From contig CALGPN010000016.1 in NCBI GenBank assembly GCA_937960435.1, positions 61,336 to 125,335 of the forward strand: 64,000 bases of DNA. Reading direction: 5' to 3'. Source of the stretch: an uncultured Desulfosoma sp. (lineage in GTDB: Bacteria > Desulfobacterota > Syntrophobacteria > Syntrophobacterales > DSM-9756). Numbering within the stretch: position 1 is the first letter of the stretch; each line of letters opens with the position of its first letter. Both the position numbers and the translations under genes were made by a program. This document shows, one piece after another, positions 17,600 through 26,948 of this stretch. A model generated the notes under the pieces. That model did not search any database. It had not been told where the DNA came from and saw only the letters and a list, made by a program, of their open reading frames with translations.

Positions 17600-19003
17600 A
17601 TGAAAGGAGTTTTTGGAAAAATCCTTTTGGCCTTCTGTGGAAGCATTTGTGCCGGCGCGTTCTTGTCCGCGCTGGTTCTCGGGTGGCTGTTCCCGAGGAA
17701 AAATTGGCTGGAAGGGTGGAGGGAGGCGACTCGCCATACGCTGCGGCTTGTGGGGGTCGCGGGTTTGACGATTTATGAAGAGCATGGATCCGAAGCGCTG
17801 GCTCGTTTTGTTGAGCAGTTGGAAAGCGACCACTCGGCCCGATACTTTTTCTTGGATCCTTCGGGAAAGGAACTTTTGGGGCGTTCTCTTCCCAAAGATA
17901 TGGCGAGGGGTCCTGCTGCGGCGCCTTTGCCTCATGAACGTCGCCAAGCTCAGCTCTTTCCCTCGCCCGTGGAAGTTGTGGAACTTGTCACTCCTTCCCG
18001 TAACCGTTACACTCTTCTTCGCTGGCTTATGGTTCCCATGCCCCCTTTGCCCCGATCCCGGCTCATCCTTCAGGGGGTGACCCTGGGGGCTCTTCTTGCT
18101 GCGGCCTCAGTGCTCTGCTTTTTCCTCGCCCGAAATTTCGTGGCGCCTTTGCGTGCCCTGCAGCACAGCGCTCGTCTTTTGGCTGCCGGGGACTTCGGCG
18201 CCCGGGTCGAGCTCCGGGTGAAAAACCGAAAGGACGAATTCGGCATCTTGGCTCGGGACTTCGACCACATGGCCGAGCGACTCGGGCGTCTCATGGAAGG
18301 CCAACGGCAGCTCTTGCGGGATATTTCCCATGAACTGCGATCACCTCTGACACGCCTCGGCGTGGCGGTGGAATTGGCGAGAAAAGAGGCCCATGGGGAG
18401 CTCCAGCCTTTTTTGGATCGCATCGAAAAGGAATCGGAAAGATTGAATACTCTGATTTCCCATGTGCTCACTTTGGCGCGACTGGAGCATGCCCCAACCC
18501 CCGTGGCGGAACAGCGTGTGGCTCTGGACCGCCTTGTGGAGGAGGTGGCCCGCGACGCGGATTTCGAGGCGCAAGGGAGGGGTGCCGGCGTGCGCTGGAT
18601 GCTGGAGCCGGCCGAGGTGGTCGGTTCGGCCGAGCTTTTGCGAAGCGCCATAGAAAACATCGTTCGAAACGCTGTCCGGTATTCGCCCCGCGGCGGCGTC
18701 GTTACGGTGTCCATGGAGCGGTGCGCGTCGCACAAGGGGGAACGCGTTGTCCTACGGGTGGAAGATCAGGGGCCGGGTGTTCCCGAGGGCCAACATGCGG
18801 AAATCTTTCGGCCCTTTTATCGCGTGGCGGAGGACCGCAACCGCCGGACGGGGGGCACGGGATTGGGTTTGGCCATCGCTTCCAAGGCTGTGCAGCGGCA
18901 CGGGGGTATGATAAGCGCCGTCAACCGACCTGAGGGCGGCCTTTGTGTTTGTGTGGAGCTGCCCATCATGCCGTCGAGCCGAAAAGACGTGCACTCTCAG
19001 TGA
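17600..19003 (+). CDS. CpxA-like sensor histidine kinase
   Basis: A 467-residue membrane kinase: TM1 at ~10-32, a ~120-residue periplasmic domain, TM2 at ~155-178, a HAMP linker (NFVAPLRALQHSARLLAAGD), the HisKA motif DISHELRSPLTRL carrying the phospho-His, and a HATPase domain with N box (ENIVRNAVRYSPRGG), G1 (EDQGPGVPEG) and G2 (GGTGLGLAIA). The arrangement is that of CpxA/EnvZ. It would sense periplasmic misfolding and phosphorylate the adjacent regulator, with the divergent Spy/CpxP-like protein as a probable damper. Confidence 0.92.
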   Translation: MKGVFGKILLAFCGSICAGAFLSALVLGWLFPRKNWLEGWREATRHTLRLVGVAGLTIYEEHGSEALARFVEQLESDHSARYFFLDPSGKELLGRSLPKDMARGPAAAPLPHERRQAQLFPSPVEVVELVTPSRNRYTLLRWLMVPMPPLPRSRLILQGVTLGALLAAASVLCFFLARNFVAPLRALQHSARLLAAGDFGARVELRVKNRKDEFGILARDFDHMAERLGRLMEGQRQLLRDISHELRSPLTRLGVAVELARKEAHGELQPFLDRIEKESERLNTLISHVLTLARLEHAPTPVAEQRVALDRLVEEVARDADFEAQGRGAGVRWMLEPAEVVGSAELLRSAIENIVRNAVRYSPRGGVVTVSMERCASHKGERVVLRVEDQGPGVPEGQHAEIFRPFYRVAEDRNRRTGGTGLGLAIASKAVQRHGGMISAVNRPEGGLCVCVELPIMPSSRKDVHSQ

Positions 19004-19053
19004 GCTTTCGGAAAAGCGCTATTGTTTTTGAGGACGCGCTTGACGAGGTTGGT

Positions 19054-19647
19054 TCATTTCCTCAGGTACCAATACCACGCCGAGGGGTGACCTTTTTCTT
19101 CGCCGATCACGTAGCGTTCGCGAGTGAAGGCGGCGTGGAACAAATCTTCCACCTCTTCGACCGAAATCCCCCAAAGGCCGCCCCGCCATGGTCGCGGAAG
19201 CCAAGCATAAAGCATATACCACGCTTGAGGGGCCGTGAGGCGTTCCAGTTCGCGGGCGTACCGGCGTCGTCCCGCCGTGCTGAGAGCGAAAAGGCAGCCG
19301 ATGTCCAAGACATAGTCATAGGGTCCTTGGAGCATGGAAAGATTGGTGACGTCGGCGACGTAAAAGCTGATGGAGAGTCCTGAAGCGGCGGCCTTTTTTC
19401 GCGCCTTTGCAATGGCTTTCTGGGAAAAATCCACGCCGGTGACATGCCAGCCATGCCGGGCCAAGGTGATGGCGTTGGTCCCCGTGCCGCAGCCCAGGTC
19501 CAAAGCTCTTCCGGGAGGGTGTTGCGAAAGGAATTCCATCACTTCCGGCGGGGTCACGCCGGTGTCCCACGGTGTTTGCCCCCGTAGGTAGCGCCATTCG
19601 AATCCCCAACGGCTTCTCATGAACCAATCGCTGAGGCGTTGCCACAT
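19054..19647 (-). CDS. Class I SAM-dependent methyltransferase
   Basis: A 197-residue methyltransferase starting at ATG 19647 (MWQRLSDWF; GAGGACT upstream). Motif I is RALDLGCGTGTNAITLARHG, motif II VTGVDFSQKAI, then VADVTNLSM. The PWDTG opening and GTNAIxLA spacing resemble the TehB/thiopurine methyltransferase-like group. It is convergent with the kinase gene and divergent from the cobalamin operon by 295 bases, so its substrate is not suggested by context. Confidence 0.8.
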   Translation of the reverse strand: MWQRLSDWFMRSRWGFEWRYLRGQTPWDTGVTPPEVMEFLSQHPPGRALDLGCGTGTNAITLARHGWHVTGVDFSQKAIAKARKKAAASGLSISFYVADVTNLSMLQGPYDYVLDIGCLFALSTAGRRRYARELERLTAPQAWYMLYAWLPRPWRGGLWGISVEEVEDLFHAAFTRERYVIGEEKGHPSAWYWYLRK

Positions 19648-19942
19648 CCCGGAGTCCTCGAGAACAAATAGAAACAACATCGCAAGCCGCTGCGGCAATT
19701 TTCAACAATAATCTTTTCATGAAAAGCCTCGGGACACAAGCCCGTCCTTCGCGGTCGGGGCCTCGGGGTCACGTTGCGGGGCTTCGAAAAGGCGTGCGAC
19801 GCCGAACCGGCAAGGGGCCCGAAGGGCATGGGCCGTGGGTGCCTATAGATTCGTCATGCTTCACAACAGTTTGGGGCTGTGCCATAGTAGCGCGCCGAAC
19901 GACGTAGGTCGTGAGGCCTGAACGGAGAGGAGAACCTGGGTC

Positions 19943-21472
19943 GTGTCGATAAGCAAGTGGGCTTTTGTCATTGCCGCCCCCCACAGTGGTTCCGGGAAGA
20001 CGACGGTGACGCTGGCGATCCTGGCGGCGCTTCGGCGACGTGGCCTGAAGGTGCAGCCCTTCAAGGTGGGCCCGGATTTCATCGATCCCGGTTTCCACAC
20101 CATGGTGACGGGAGTTGTCTCAAGAAACCTCGACGGCTGGATGCTTTCCCGCGAAGCGAACCGTTCCGTCTTTGCCCGCGGGATCGCCTCAGCCGACGGT
20201 GCCGTGGTGGAAGGCGTCATGGGGCTTTTCGACGGCTACGACGGCACGACGGAGGCGGGAAGCACGGCTGAAATGGCCAAGTGGCTGCAACTGCCGGTGA
20301 TCCTTGTTGTGGACGCCCGCAGCATGGCTCGAAGCGCCGCCGCCCTGGTCCATGGGTTTTGCACCTTTGATCCCGAAATCCGTTGTGCCGGAGTCATTTT
20401 CAACAGAGTGGGCAGCGACGCCCACTTGGGTTTCCTCAAGGAGGCCATGGTGGTCTCCCATCCGCATATCCCCGTCATCGGCGGTTTTCCTCGGCAGGAA
20501 ACTTTGAACCTCCCGGAACGCCATCTCGGGCTGGTGACGGTGGAAGAAAGACCTCTGGATGAGGCGTTTCTTCACCGGATGGCCCGTTTCGCCGAAACCC
20601 ACCTGGATCTGGATGGGCTTCTGGCGGCGACGGCCATGGGGTCCGATTCGGGAGAAAGGGCCTGGAGGAACTGTTGCCAAGGGCCCTCGGCGCCGCCCAC
20701 ACCCGCCGCGATCTTTCCGGTCGACCCGAAGGAAAAGCGGTGCCGTCCACTTTTTCCTGTAGGGAACATCGGGAAAGAGTCTCATGAGGCTTTTCATGAT
20801 CAGGAAAAGTTCGGGAAGGGCCCGGGACCCGTTGTCGCCGTCGCGCGGGATGCTGCGTTTTGTTTTTATTACCAGGACAACCTGGATCTTCTGGAGGCTT
20901 GCGGCGCTCGACTGCGCTTTTTTTCCCCCCTTTGCGGGGAAACCGTGCCCACAGAGGCCTGCGCCGTGATTCTCGGCGGCGGATACCCCGAGGTCCACGC
21001 CCAGACCCTGCGGCGAAACGAGCGCTTCTTTCAGGATCTTCGCGCTTTTGCCGCAGCCGGTCGGCCCATCTATGCCGAATGCGGGGGTTTGATGGTTTTG
21101 AGCCAAGCCATCCAGCTTCTTTCCGGCGAAGTCGTTCCCATGGCGGGGATCCTTCCCTTTGCCACGCGCATGCTGCCTTCGCGCAAAGCCCTCGGCTACG
21201 TGGAAGTCGTTCTCACGAGGCCGTGCCATTTGGGCGCTGTAGGCACGCGAGTTCGGGGGCACGAATTTCACTATTCGGAAATCGTCGGTGATCCGGCGAC
21301 GTTCCCCGTCTCTCTGTGCTATCGGCTCACGGGGCGAAAGTACCGCCCGGAGCAAGCCGAAGGGTATGAAGTGGGCTCGGTTCTCGCCAGTTATGTGCAT
21401 CTCCATTGGGGCAGCGCCCCGCATGTTGCGGCTCACTTTGTGGACGCCGCATGGAAACGGCTCGGCACATGA
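19943..21472 (+). CDS. cbiA: Cobyrinate a,c-diamide synthase
   Basis: A 509-residue two-domain amidotransferase. The N-terminal ATPase has the P-loop APHSGSGKTTVTLAI and the FKVGPDFIDPGFH substrate motif; the C-terminal type-I glutaminase-like domain has ILGGGYPEVHAQ and the nucleophile Cys in YAECGGLMVLS, and ends with the catalytic His in HEFHYSEI. It makes cobyrinic acid a,c-diamide from cobyrinate, glutamine and ATP. A linker near residues 230-275 is longer and less conserved than usual. First gene of cbiA-cbiP-cbiB-cobD. Start GTG 19943 is preceded by GGAGAGGAG. I looked for a cobalamin riboswitch in the 295-base leader and found none. Confidence 0.92.
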   Translation: MSISKWAFVIAAPHSGSGKTTVTLAILAALRRRGLKVQPFKVGPDFIDPGFHTMVTGVVSRNLDGWMLSREANRSVFARGIASADGAVVEGVMGLFDGYDGTTEAGSTAEMAKWLQLPVILVVDARSMARSAAALVHGFCTFDPEIRCAGVIFNRVGSDAHLGFLKEAMVVSHPHIPVIGGFPRQETLNLPERHLGLVTVEERPLDEAFLHRMARFAETHLDLDGLLAATAMGSDSGERAWRNCCQGPSAPPTPAAIFPVDPKEKRCRPLFPVGNIGKESHEAFHDQEKFGKGPGPVVAVARDAAFCFYYQDNLDLLEACGARLRFFSPLCGETVPTEACAVILGGGYPEVHAQTLRRNERFFQDLRAFAAAGRPIYAECGGLMVLSQAIQLLSGEVVPMAGILPFATRMLPSRKALGYVEVVLTRPCHLGAVGTRVRGHEFHYSEIVGDPATFPVSLCYRLTGRKYRPEQAEGYEVGSVLASYVHLHWGSAPHVAAHFVDAAWKRLGT

Positions 21473-23034
21473 AGGCTCGGCGTGCCAAGACCCTCATGTT
21501 TCTCGGAACCGGCTCGGATGTGGGAAAGAGCGTCCTGACGGCCGCCTTCTGCCGGATTTTTAAACAGGACGGGTATCGTGTGGCGCCCTTCAAGGCCCAA
21601 AATATGGCGCTCAATTCCTTCATCACCCCCGAGGGCGGCGAAATGGGTCGGGCTCAGGTGGTTCAGGCGGAAGCCGCCGGGATCCCTCCCCACGTGGACA
21701 TGAACCCCATCCTCCTCAAGCCCACCTCTTCCATGGGCTCTCAGGTGATCGTGCTGGGCAAGGCCGTGGGGAACTTCACGGCCAAGGAGTATTATGCCTA
21801 CAAGAAACAATTGGTGCCTGTGGTTCGAGAGGCCTTCGAGCGCCTTGCCGCCCGTTATGACGTCGTGGTGCTGGAGGGGGCGGGAAGTGCCGTAGAGCTT
21901 AACCTCAAGGAGCACGATCTCGTCAATTTGGCCATGGCGCGCATGGCCCGAGCGCCGTGCCTGCTGGTTGGGGACATCGACCGCGGCGGCATTTTCGCAG
22001 CCCTTCTGGGGTCGGTGATGCTCATGGATCGTGAGGAACAGGATCTGATCGCCGGGTTTATTGTGAACAAACTTCGGGGCGATCCGGATTTGTTTCACTC
22101 CGGAGTCCTTCTTCTTGAAGAGCGCTCGGGGCGCCCGGTTCTCGGCGTCGTGCCCTATTTCCAGCATATTTCCATCGCCGAGGAAGACAGTGTGGCTTTG
22201 GCACGGCGCGTCTCAAAGGGGGCGGCAGAACGTCCGTCCCAGGGCGTTCTCCAAATCGGTGTGGTCCGGCTACCTTTCGTTTCCAATTACACGGATTTTC
22301 AGTGCCTGGAACAAGACCCCCGGGTGCATCTCGTCTACTTTGAAAAGCCTGCGGACGTCTTCCGCTGCGATGCGGTGATTGTGCCGGGGAGCAAAAACAC
22401 CATCGAAGACATGCGGGCCTTGGAACGTTCGGGCATGGCCGACGCCCTTCGCGCCTATTACAAAGGCGACGGGGTTTTGGTGGGCATTTGCGGCGGTTAC
22501 CAAATACTGGGACGGCGTATCCTCGACCCTCATGGTGTGGAAAGCCGCGTCCGGGAAACGAGGGGCCTCGGTCTCCTGCCCATGACCACCGAGATGGCCT
22601 TGGAGAAAATGACCACTCAGGTCACCGCCCGCCTTGTGGTCCCGAATCCCCTGGACGCCGGGGATCTTTTTCCTCTCTGCGGCTACGAAATCCACATGGG
22701 GCGGAGCCGCTTCGACGGCGCCCCGGATATCTTGCCGCTTTTTGAAATCGTGCAACGAAACGGCCGGGACGTCCCGAAAGAAGAAGCCTATGACGGAGCT
22801 TGGGCCGACGAAGGGCGTGTGTGGGGGACCTACATCCACGGCATTTTCGATAATGACGCTTTCCGCACACGGTTCCTCGCCTTTCTTGCAGCGCGGAAAG
22901 GAAAGGACTTGGCCCCCCTGGGCACACCACCGGGGTTTTCCCGCTGGAAGGAGCAGCAATACGATCTTCTGGCCGAACATGTCCGGCGCCATTGCGACGT
23001 GGAGCGCATTACCCGCATCATGGGCTTGAGGTGA
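21469..23034 (+). CDS. cbiP: Cobyric acid synthase
   Basis: A 521-residue amidotransferase that aminates four side chains of adenosylcobyrinic a,c-diamide. The P-loop is FLGTGSDVGKSVLTAAFCR, followed by PFKAQNMALNS, DVVVLEGAGSA, and the GATase domain with VIVPGSKNTIEDM and the Cys in GVLVGICGGYQILG. ATG 21469 overlaps the cbiA stop (ATGA), so the two are translationally coupled. Confidence 0.95.
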   Translation: MKARRAKTLMFLGTGSDVGKSVLTAAFCRIFKQDGYRVAPFKAQNMALNSFITPEGGEMGRAQVVQAEAAGIPPHVDMNPILLKPTSSMGSQVIVLGKAVGNFTAKEYYAYKKQLVPVVREAFERLAARYDVVVLEGAGSAVELNLKEHDLVNLAMARMARAPCLLVGDIDRGGIFAALLGSVMLMDREEQDLIAGFIVNKLRGDPDLFHSGVLLLEERSGRPVLGVVPYFQHISIAEEDSVALARRVSKGAAERPSQGVLQIGVVRLPFVSNYTDFQCLEQDPRVHLVYFEKPADVFRCDAVIVPGSKNTIEDMRALERSGMADALRAYYKGDGVLVGICGGYQILGRRILDPHGVESRVRETRGLGLLPMTTEMALEKMTTQVTARLVVPNPLDAGDLFPLCGYEIHMGRSRFDGAPDILPLFEIVQRNGRDVPKEEAYDGAWADEGRVWGTYIHGIFDNDAFRTRFLAFLAARKGKDLAPLGTPPGFSRWKEQQYDLLAEHVRRHCDVERITRIMGLR

Positions 23035-24008
23035 AAACCATCGTGACGGGGACGCTTTCATTTTCGGCCGCCTCGTTGTTGGCGGCTTTCGGGCTCGACC
23101 TGATTCTCGGGGACCCGCCGCACTGGCCTCATCCCGTGCGCTGGATGGGCCGTCTCGTCGAGATGACGGAACGTGTGCTTTACAAAGGCGATGATGCGCC
23201 GGTGAAGCAAAGGTTCCGGGGAATGCTTTTCTGGTTCGTCAATGTTTCCGCCGTCGCCGGAACTGTGGCGGGAATTCTTGCGGCGCTCTCCTGGATCCAC
23301 CGCGGGCTCGCCGAACTGATATCCCTGTGGATTGCCTATACGGCTCTGGCGACCCGAAGCCTCTACGATGAGTCCAACGCTGTGGCGAGAGCCCTAGAAG
23401 CCGGTCGTCTCCATGAGGCGCGCCAACTTCTCGCCCGGATCGTCAGTCGCCAGACCGACCATTTGGACGAGGAGGGCATCTGGAAGGCCCTCCTGGAAAC
23501 GGTTTCCGAAAACTTTTCCGACGGGGTCGTGGCTCCCCTTTTTTATTTGGCCCTCGGGGGCCCCCTGGGGGCCATGGTCTACAAGGCCGTCAGCACCATG
23601 GATTCCATGGTGGGATACAAGAACGATCGGTACAGGCATTTCGGCTGGTGGGCGGCTCGTGCGGACGATGTCCTGAACTGGGTTCCGGCGCGTGTGAGTG
23701 CCCTTCTGCTTTTGGGTGCGGGAGGGCTGTCGGGTTTGGAGTGGAAGCGCGGCTGGAAGGTCATGAGACGGGACGCCCGAAAGACATCCAGTCCCAACGC
23801 AGGCTTTCCCGAAGCCGCCGCGGCAGGGCTTTTAGGCGTCCAGCTGGGCGGTCCCGGAGTGTATTTCGGGAGAGTCGTCATGAAACCCGTTTTGGGAGAT
23901 TCCGACAAGCCGGCCGATGCGTCGGCCTATCGACGAATGATTCGATTGCTTTTTGTCGGGGCGAGCCTCGGCGCCGTGCCGGCGGCCGCCGTCCGGATTT
24001 TGTTCTGA
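23031..24008 (+). CDS. cbiB: Adenosylcobinamide-phosphate synthase (CbiB)
   Basis: A 325-residue membrane protein with four to five hydrophobic segments. Signature motifs are LDLILGDPPHWPHPVRWMG at residues ~20-38, RIVSRQTDHLDEEGI, ETVSENFSDGVVAPLFY, and MDSMVGYKNDRYRHFGWWAA. It attaches aminopropanol (phosphate) to cobyric acid. The GTG start at 23031 overlaps the cbiP TGA as GTGA; cobD, the supplier of its aminopropanol phosphate, follows directly. Confidence 0.93.
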   Translation: MKTIVTGTLSFSAASLLAAFGLDLILGDPPHWPHPVRWMGRLVEMTERVLYKGDDAPVKQRFRGMLFWFVNVSAVAGTVAGILAALSWIHRGLAELISLWIAYTALATRSLYDESNAVARALEAGRLHEARQLLARIVSRQTDHLDEEGIWKALLETVSENFSDGVVAPLFYLALGGPLGAMVYKAVSTMDSMVGYKNDRYRHFGWWAARADDVLNWVPARVSALLLLGAGGLSGLEWKRGWKVMRRDARKTSSPNAGFPEAAAAGLLGVQLGGPGVYFGRVVMKPVLGDSDKPADASAYRRMIRLLFVGASLGAVPAAAVRILF

Positions 24009-24029
24009 ACCCTTCAGGGAGCCTCCTTG

Positions 24030-25151
24030 ATGTTCCGAGAAATGACCGAGGTGACGGCGGCATCGATCCATGGGGGGAACGTTTTTGAAACGGCGCGGCG
24101 GTTGGGGTGCGCCCCGGAAGAAATCCTGGATTTCAGCGCCAGCATCAACCCCTTGGGGCCTCCCCCCGGATTATTGGACGTCGTGCTCCGGGCTTATAAG
24201 CGCGTTCGCCATTACCCGGACATTGCCAATCGCGAACTCGCCGAGGCCATAGCAGAGCGATTTCGAATCGATCCGCATCAGGTCGTCTTGGGAAACGGTT
24301 CCACGGAACTCATTTACACTTTACCCCACGCCCTCGGCCCCGCCCGGGTGCTTGCCGTCGTTCCCACATTCAAGGAATACCTCCAGGCTTTCTCCCTGAG
24401 CGGCGTCCCCGTGGACCTGTGCGTCGCCACAGCGGAAAACCATTTTCAACCGACCGTCTCGCAGCTGGAACAGGCCCTGGAGGCGCGGAATCCCCAGGCC
24501 GTTTTGGTCACCCATCCGGGAAGTCCCTCCGGGACTCTCCTGCCGAAAGATGTCCGCCGCTTTCTTCTCGAACAAAATCGGGTGCGGAACCTCACGCTGG
24601 TGGTGGACGAGGTCTTTATCGATTTTTGTGAGGAAGAGTCCTTGTTGGAAGAACTTTCGGGGCACGACCGTCTGGTTCTGATTCGGTCCATGACGAAATT
24701 TTACGGCATTCCCGGACTGCGGCTGGGCTATGGGCTCACGTCGCCGGCTTTGGCCGAGACCCTCCGGCGCCGCGTGCCGCCGTGGTCCGTGAACACCCTG
24801 GCGCAAGCGGCGGGGGTTTTCTGCTTTCAACAAAAAAGCTATCGGGAAAAAACCGTGGCGGTGGTGCGCGAAGAACGGGTGCGAATGAGCCGGGCTTTGG
24901 CCGGGATCCCCGGGCTGACGGTTTTTCCATCGGCGGCCAACTACGTGCTCGTGCGCCTGGACAGCCGGCTGCCGACGGCGGCGGAACTCAAGGAGAGCCT
25001 GCTCGTCCGCCATCGGCTGCTCATCCGCGATTGCGCCAACTTTGACGGCTTGAGCCCATGGGACTTTCGCGTCGCCGTGCGCTTACCCGAGGAAAACGAT
25101 CGGCTCATCCAGGCCCTTGCCGATTGGTGTCATTCTGAATCCCGGCCGTAA
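24030..25151 (+). CDS. cobD: L-threonine-O-3-phosphate decarboxylase (CobD), HisC-like
   Basis: A 373-residue fold-type I PLP enzyme. It opens with HGGNVFETARRLG and DFSASINPLGPP, typical of CobD; it has LGNGSTELIYTLP, the PLP-contacting VVDEVFIDF and the Schiff-base lysine in RSMTKFYGIPGLRLGY. It makes (R)-1-amino-2-propanol phosphate for the nucleotide loop. HisC is the closest alternative, but the operon partner cbiB argues for CobD. It starts 21 bases after cbiB. Confidence 0.9.
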   Translation: MFREMTEVTAASIHGGNVFETARRLGCAPEEILDFSASINPLGPPPGLLDVVLRAYKRVRHYPDIANRELAEAIAERFRIDPHQVVLGNGSTELIYTLPHALGPARVLAVVPTFKEYLQAFSLSGVPVDLCVATAENHFQPTVSQLEQALEARNPQAVLVTHPGSPSGTLLPKDVRRFLLEQNRVRNLTLVVDEVFIDFCEEESLLEELSGHDRLVLIRSMTKFYGIPGLRLGYGLTSPALAETLRRRVPPWSVNTLAQAAGVFCFQQKSYREKTVAVVREERVRMSRALAGIPGLTVFPSAANYVLVRLDSRLPTAAELKESLLVRHRLLIRDCANFDGLSPWDFRVAVRLPEENDRLIQALADWCHSESRP

Positions 25152-25190
25152 AGCCGAAGGGGGAGACGATACCGGAGGCTCAGCCCGGGT

Positions 25191-25454
25191 TCAATGGTTT
25201 TCGAACTCCTCTTTGAGAAAATAAGCGTGGTATTCTTGATCAGAGAGGTGCTTTCTCATCAGTTCCGAAATCATGTCGAACAGGGCGCTCATTTCGCCGT
25301 CCGAAAGGCGTGGGATAAGGACCTTGAGAAGGCCGTCGTCCGAAAACTTTTGGAGGTAGACCATCAGGGATTTTTCGTCCACGTCCCGCGAAAAGCCGAA
25401 AGCCACCAAGCCCTCGTAGGTTTCCACAAAGCGGTGGGAATGCTTCGCCCCCAT
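25191..25454 (-). CDS. Small helical protein encoded after inositol-phosphate synthase
   Basis: An 87-residue soluble protein starting at ATG 25454 with GGAGGGAGGCGAC upstream. It is predicted mainly helical (DEKSLMVYLQKFSDDGLLKV, LSDGEMSALFDMISELMRKH) and ends HAYFLKEEFENH. It has no signal peptide or cysteine. It starts 29 bases after ino1 on the same strand, so the two are one operon. I do not recognise a named family; a partner or regulator of the synthase is possible but unproven. Confidence 0.7.
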   Translation of the reverse strand: MGAKHSHRFVETYEGLVAFGFSRDVDEKSLMVYLQKFSDDGLLKVLIPRLSDGEMSALFDMISELMRKHLSDQEYHAYFLKEEFENH

Positions 25455-25483
25455 GCCCCGTCGCCTCCCTCCTCGGATGCCGT

Positions 25484-26827
25484 TTACGTCACGTCGTTCA
25501 TGTAATAGTCCAGGCCGAAATGGGTGATCTGTTCTTCGCCCATGAGGTATCGCAAGGTGTTCTTGAGCTTCATCAGTTGGATAAACAGATCGTGTTCGGG
25601 ATAAAGACCTTCCTTGTGCATCGGGCTTTTGAAATAAAAGGACAGCCATTCCTGGATGCCCGACATGCCGATGCGCTGTGCCAGGTCCGTGAAAAGCACC
25701 AAGTCCAGACACAAGGGGGCGGCCAAGATGCTATCCCGGCACTGGAAGTCCACCTTGATCTGCATAGGATAGCCCATCCAGCCGAAGATGTCGATGCAAT
25801 CCCAACCTTCCTTATTGTCGCCGCGCGGCGGGTAATAGTTGATGGTCACTTTGTGATAGTAGTTCTTGTACAAGCTTGGGTACAGTTGAGGCTGGAGGAT
25901 GTATTCCAGCACGGAGAGTTTGCTCTCTTCCTTTGTCTTGAAGGAGTCCTTGTCGTCCAGGACCAAGCCGTCCCGGTTGCCGAGAATGTTGGTGGAATAC
26001 CACCCTTCCAAGCCGAGCATGCGGGCTTTGAGGCCCGGGGCCAGGATGGTTTTCATGAGGGTTTGGCCGGTTTTGAAATCTTTACCGGCGATGGGGACCT
26101 TTTTTTCCTTGGCTAGGGTCACCATGGCGGGGATGTCCACCGTCAGGTTCGGCGCGCCGTTGATGAAGGGGATGCCGCTTTCGAGGGCGGCCAGGGCATA
26201 AAGCATGCTCGGAGCGATGCGCGGATCGTTCTTTTCCACGGCGTGCAAGAAGGCGTCCAAGGACTGGTGGGGCTCTTCAGGCTTGAGGTAGATTTCGGTG
26301 CTGCCGCACCAAATCATCACGCACCGGTCGATCCCGTGATCCTGCCGAAACCGGGAGATATCTTCCTTGAGGGCTTCCGTCAACGCCCGCAGGTTGGTCC
26401 CCGATTTGACATGGCGCCCGTCCAGGTTCTTCACGAACCTGCGGTCGAAAACGGCTTTCATGGGTTGGATGGTTTCGAGAAAATCCCGAATGGGATCCAA
26501 GTGTTCTTTTCGAAGCACCCTGGCGAACAGAGCGGCGTCGTACCCGTTGGCTTCGTAAATGTCCCAGCCGGCAAAGACGATGTCATCGAGCGAAGCCAGG
26601 GGGATGAAATCCTTGATGCGCGGCACGCGGTATTCGTTGCGCTTTCCCAAGCGGATGGTGCCCATCTGGGTCAGGGAACCGATGGGTTCCGCAAGCCCCC
26701 GACGCACCGCTTCCACTCCGGCCACGAACGTGGTGGCTACGGCTCCCCCGATTCCAGGAATCAACACGCCCAGCTTGCCGCGAGGCGGTTCGATGTCGCC
26801 TTTCCGCTTGAGGTCCTTTTCCAGCAC
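25484..26827 (-). CDS. ino1: myo-Inositol-1(3)-phosphate synthase
   Basis: A 447-residue NAD-dependent isomerase that converts glucose-6-phosphate to inositol-phosphate. Family landmarks: GVLIPGIGGAVATTFVAGVE (dinucleotide site), FAGWDIYEANGYD, FINGAPNLTVDIPA, and the active-site run IAGKDFKTGQTLMKTILAPG then GWYSTNILGNRDG. The length is near the bacterial/archaeal type. Bacterial copies are patchy; product may feed phosphatidylinositol, di-myo-inositol phosphate (an osmolyte of thermophiles) or mycothiol-like thiols. No downstream partner besides a small protein is in the window, so the end product is open. Confidence 0.93.
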   Translation of the reverse strand: MLEKDLKRKGDIEPPRGKLGVLIPGIGGAVATTFVAGVEAVRRGLAEPIGSLTQMGTIRLGKRNEYRVPRIKDFIPLASLDDIVFAGWDIYEANGYDAALFARVLRKEHLDPIRDFLETIQPMKAVFDRRFVKNLDGRHVKSGTNLRALTEALKEDISRFRQDHGIDRCVMIWCGSTEIYLKPEEPHQSLDAFLHAVEKNDPRIAPSMLYALAALESGIPFINGAPNLTVDIPAMVTLAKEKKVPIAGKDFKTGQTLMKTILAPGLKARMLGLEGWYSTNILGNRDGLVLDDKDSFKTKEESKLSVLEYILQPQLYPSLYKNYYHKVTINYYPPRGDNKEGWDCIDIFGWMGYPMQIKVDFQCRDSILAAPLCLDLVLFTDLAQRIGMSGIQEWLSFYFKSPMHKEGLYPEHDLFIQLMKLKNTLRYLMGEEQITHFGLDYYMNDVT

Positions 26828-26918
26828 GATTGATCCTCCCTTCGTTCCTGGGTGTGAGTCCGGGAAGGCTGCCGCCTCAAAGTGCGGCGGGCCGTTTCTC
26901 CGTGTGCCGAGCGGCTTT

Positions 26919-26948
26919 CCTATAGGCCCGGGATTGTCGCAGTGTCAA
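26919..26948 (-). promoter_or_regulatory. Putative sigma-70 promoter of the inositol-phosphate synthase operon
   Basis: On the minus strand a perfect TTGACA (26948-26943), 18-base spacer and TATAGG (26924-26919), about 90 bases before the ino1 ATG. The -35 box overlaps the stop of the upstream ogt gene. Confidence 0.6.

Noticed and set aside
19648..19942. Cobalamin riboswitch upstream of cbiA
   Set aside because: I looked for the B12 box and a GCCACTG-like element in the leader and found none; only short GC repeats are present.
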